NCBI RefSeq assembly: GCF_043641665.1
Contig: NC_092184.1
Location: forward strand, 3,083,608 to 3,147,607
Direction of reading: 5' to 3'
Length of the DNA stretch: 64,000 nt
Origin: Enoplosus armatus
Taxonomy: Eukaryota > Chordata > Actinopteri > Centrarchiformes > Enoplosidae
The notes beneath the pieces are model-generated. The model was given only the letters and a program-made list of their open reading frames with translations, was not told the origin of the DNA and did not search any database. The position numbers and the translations under genes are program-made. Position 1 is the stretch's first letter. Each line of letters opens with the position of its first letter. This document shows, piece by piece, positions 60,960-64,000 of the stretch.

Positions 60960-62300
60960 AGGATATCGCCTCCTAAATTGACTGCGGCACAGCCATCGTC
61001 CACAGTTACATCACAGCTGAGCTCAAACTCAGGATGAACCCCCCCCACCCCCCACCCCCACCCCCCTTTTCTCTCTGCCTCTTTGTCTCTGCCAACCTTA
61101 AAGCGCCTCAAAGCCAACTTTTGACCGTATGGCAATTAAGCAGAGTAGACTGAGCGCGTGCGATGGGATGTATCATGTTTTAATGGGATACACCGGGACG
61201 GATCCGGCTGAGATCCTCCAGCGGTCGTTTTCTCGTCGGCTTCCTCCGTCTTTGTGCTGCAGTCGCCGGCAGCGGCGGCGGCAGCGGCGGCGGCGTGGTT
61301 GTAATCAGCCTCATTAAGGCTCTAGTGCACATTGTAAACAAGGCACCGCACTCCTTTCAAAGGCTGTGTCCTCCGCAGAGGAGCAGTCTGAGATTAGAAA
61401 TCAATTAGCATCACCTCCACGATCGTGGCGCACTGAATTATCAACTAACTGACTCCGTCTCAAATGAAATGTCCACTCAGTGTCAGCAGGCCTGTGTCTC
61501 TGAGTATGAACAATATATATATATTTTTTTACAACCTTTATTTATGCAGTGAAATCTGAGTAAAAGCCCTGCTCTTTACCAGCACCATCCTGCCTCACAC
61601 TCATACAGCTGCACACATTCACACTGGGGCTGCCCAACACAACCACAGTCTGGAGCAGCTCTGCAGGAGCCGTTGGGGGGGGGGGGGGGGGGGGGGGGGG
61701 TTCAGAGCTCTGCTGAAGGGCACCTTGACGGCATATGTGAATGTATGGCAGGGTACTCATTTACCTGTGTTGCGCATACTTGTAACTAATTTGGGGATTT
61801 CAGTCCACTTGGCTACAATTCAACCAGCTTTGTATTATTATAAGTGGGTCGTGTATGCAGATGAACAATGTTTAACCCCCCCCCCCCCCATGTTGCCTGC
61901 ACCCAGATCTTCCAGATGACGCGAAAGACTCGAGGACTGCCGTTCGAACTACAAATTGTACTTCCAAATGATTCAAAATCAAAACATCCTGTCCAAAATC
62001 AACTGGCTAGAACAGCCACAGAAGGCCACGTCCCTGTAGATATGGAATACAATTATTTTCAATAGTGTAATGCTGGAATCAGACATTTGGTTAAGATAGT
62101 GGCCCCCCCCCGTGCCAGGGACAACTGGTGGTGCCGCTGGGGTGAATGTGCACCATTGGAAAGTGGAGTCGCTGGAGTCGAGACCAGTGTCTTTTGGATG
62201 AAGCATGTGTAATGTTGCACCAAAGCTTTGGGCCACATGTGGACAGAGTGCTCGAGACATACTTCAGGATCCTGAAAAAAAGCACACAATGCATGTTTTT
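60960..62300. other. non-coding region without supported gene
   Basis: Unique block at 61120-61440 (for example GCCTCATTAAGGCTCTAGTG, AGATTAGAAATCAATTAGCA) is a candidate conserved non-coding element. A GGCGGC-type repeat lies near 61268-61294 and a 26-base G tract at 61675-61700. Confidence 0.4.
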
Positions 62301-62306
62301 TATGAG

Positions 62307-62508
62307 GCCCGTTCAAGACTAGCTTAGCACTAGTCTGACTCACCAGATGTAGGCTGTTGGGATAAGTCTGCCTTCTGCCATCTGCGTGTTACCATTTTCG
62401 CAAGGGCACCGTCGCTGCATCCTGGGCTTAGTGCCGCCCCCCCAGAATGACAATGAGTTTCTCTGAAGTGTGGAGAAACGGTCTGGCTATGCGAGGCTAG
62501 CTTAGCAC
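62307..62508. mobile_element. miniature element with inverted ends (GCTTAGC/GCTAGCTTAGC type)
   Basis: The left end GACTAGCTTAGCACTAGTCT is followed at the right by GTCTGGCTATGCGAGGCTAG and CTTAGC, a partial inverted match. The TCTGGCTATGCGAGRCTA end is a familiar fish miniature inverted-repeat element end. No coding capacity. Confidence 0.5.
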
Positions 62509-62859
62509 ATACACTACCCCAGTTTGTTACCTGTGTGGTGCTCTGACCGGCTGTTTGCAGGAGTTGGGGAAGTTTATACTTCAGCGGCCCGAGAGCGGCC
62601 CTGGAAGGTAACGGGCCCAATGCATTCTGGTTGTTGTAGGTTTTCTACCTTTTGAGCAGAAGGAAATACCACAGCCCTTTTTAGTCTGTCGTCTCTGGTC
62701 ATTTAACACCAGTTTCAAAAATATTTGCGTCTCTCTCTACTGCATAGACACCCCAGTTTCATGAAAAGACCATCTTTCCTGTGGTGAAATACCCCCTTAA
62801 TTTCCAGGAGGGAGCCTTGAATAAGACAGCTTAGTTTGTCGGGATGTACTGTTGTGACT

Positions 62860-63160
62860 TTCTCTCTCCGGATACCAATTCTAATACCTCAACTCAGGGT
62901 ATCTTCCTATACCTGTCCCCGATCCAATACCAGTGCTCTCTTTTTCCCAAATATAAAATCTGTGTACCTCCCTGTGTGGAACTCATTGGAATCACTTCTA
63001 CGTAAGGTAATATGAGGCCAGGGATTGCAGTGGTACGAACAACTGAGTTGGCAGTTTCCACGATTGTGAAACACTGAATTTCATAATGACATTGACAAAG
63101 AAACCGTATTCAATAACTGTAGATCGGCCACATCTGGCCGATACTCAAACAAAATTTCAA
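62860..63160. repeat. probable interspersed repeat with GATACC/GGTATC motifs
   Basis: Contains CCGGATACCAATTCTAATAC, GGGTATCTTCCTATACC, CCGATCCAATACCAGTG and later TCGGCCACATCTGGCCGATA. This style of repeated CCGATACC text occurs in dispersed fish repeats. Family not assigned. Confidence 0.35.
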
Positions 63161-63714
63161 TTAGATTTGCACAAAGCAGTTGACGCACAGTTGGGATCCC
63201 TGGAGCTCTGGGATCCTGCCCGTTTTGGTGGTTTGTAATCCAGCCTTGGCAACTCTATTTTAGGGATCCCCTGAGAGTATCCCGCATCGCTTCCCTTCAC
63301 CTGGGACGCACCGTGTTTGTTCATATCTCCGCCTACCTAGGTTCCGTGTTGTAATCTGATCACAGTGTTGGCAGATTCACAAGAATGACGAGGCTTATTT
63401 CTTTACTTGTCAAACCCAGGCGTAACTCACAACAATACAAAAATGGCTGCATTCAATTCAAGTGTCCCAAAGCTCTGGTATGGTGCATGTTGGCTGACTG
63501 GCACACCTAAATGGAACAGAACCATTGTTACGAAGATAGTTATCCTTTGAGGAAGGATTCCAACGTGGTTTCATATAGAAAGGACAGGTCAGGTTGAAAT
63601 TCAACATTTTAACTTTGTCCCTTCAAGTTTAAACCATCAGAATATTCCTCCTCCTCGTTGACTCAGTTACAGTCTTTGATTACGTAGATATTAACCTGAC
63701 TTATCTCTTGCTCT

Positions 63715-63786
63715 CCTCAGGAGCCTCAGGAGCCACTCCGGCCCAGCAGACTGGGACCCTACAGTCGACCCACTGGCAGTAATCTG
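63715..63786 (+). CDS. candidate internal exon near the right edge (partial gene)
   Basis: A strong acceptor (TTGCTCTCCTCAG, ending near 63720) is followed by about 66 bases and a near-consensus donor (AATCT|GTAAGT). Two frames are open. One reads SLRSHSGPADWDPTVDPLAV; the other reads EPQEPLRPSRLGPYSRPTGS. I do not recognise either. It is the best-looking plus-strand exon in the right half and would belong to a gene extending past the window. A 5'UTR exon is equally possible. Confidence 0.35.
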
Positions 63787-63939
63787 TAAGTACTGACGTG
63801 TCACATTCTGTATGAGGGAGTTTGAGGTTTGGGGAGGACAGACTGGTAGTGGTCTGCCGGCTTGTGTTGCTGGGTGAGGTTCCATGTCACTTCCTAGTTC
63901 CATGTCACATGACTTACTACACTACGTGACTTAAAACTT

Positions 63940-64000
63940 CTGGTTTCACACGGGACACAAACCCCAGTCTCCTGGGTGAAAGTCCGGTGTTTGACCCATC
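63940..64000 (-). repeat. possible SINE or other interspersed repeat cut by the window edge
   Basis: The minus strand reads GGACTTTCACCCAGGAGACT, then GGGGTTTGTGTCCC, a degenerate tRNA-like B-box context known from abundant fish repeats. Too short to classify. Confidence 0.3.

Noticed and set aside
60509..61135. Long open frame of 208 codons on the minus strand (and 156 codons on the plus strand)
   Set aside because: Both arise from the polypurine/GT tracts. The peptides are Pro/Ser/Leu or Glu/Arg/Gly low complexity with no domain or splice logic.
1..64000. tRNA, rRNA and CRISPR arrays
   Set aside because: No cloverleaf-like A/B-box pairs at proper spacing, no rRNA motifs and no spaced direct-repeat arrays were seen. 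The genome is vertebrate, so CRISPR is not expected.

Overview
This is a gene-poor stretch of vertebrate, almost certainly teleost fish, nuclear DNA. The evidence is split genes with GT-AG introns, a CpG-island promoter, decayed L2/CR1-type LINE fragments, hAT-like non-autonomous elements of kinds common in ray-finned fish, and very many microsatellites and G/C homopolymer tracts. There is no rRNA, no clear tRNA, and no bacterial or phage-type organisation.

Left edge (1-7.4 kb): a degenerate repeat, then a CpG island at about 1.38-1.75 kb. The island holds a plausible minus-strand first coding exon whose gene would continue off the left edge. After it come one isolated exon-like block (2355-2492), a long decayed LINE (2.66-4.14 kb, minus) and a piece of a second LINE (4.2-4.45 kb, minus).

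Main locus (7.4-20.6 kb): four related genes encode small proteins made of only one domain, the C-terminal beta domain of the cobalamin carriers (transcobalamin / haptocorrin / intrinsic factor; DUF4430-like). The large helical alpha domain is missing. Every complete copy has four coding exons with matching intron positions. Gene A (7451-8691, +) and gene B (10393-11648, -) each encode a secreted protein of about 112-113 mature residues behind a Leu-rich signal peptide, and they are convergent. Gene C (about 15.35-16.74 kb, -) is a broken tandem copy of B. Gene D (19348-20452, +) is a diverged paralogue of 117 aa whose short first exon encodes MANKK instead of a signal peptide; it has its own TATA box. 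These genes resemble the zebrafish genes named transcobalamin beta (tcnba/tcnbb) and transcobalamin-like (tcnl), but I cannot assign one-to-one orthology. A second L2 fragment (12.69-13.58 kb, +) and other dispersed repeats lie between B and C.

Right two thirds (20.6-64 kb): no complete gene can be supported. I list several isolated exon candidates: a signal-peptide-like exon at 21041-21098, a short ATG exon at 38401-38434, and an exon near the right edge at 63715-63786. There is also a promoter/5'UTR-like block at 28.56-29.36 kb ending in a good splice donor. Together these would fit the very long 5' intron region of a plus-strand gene continuing beyond the right edge, which is inference. 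The rest is hAT-like elements, microsatellites, purine/pyrimidine tracts and unique sequence that may include conserved non-coding elements, among them two exact PBX/PREP-type decamers.
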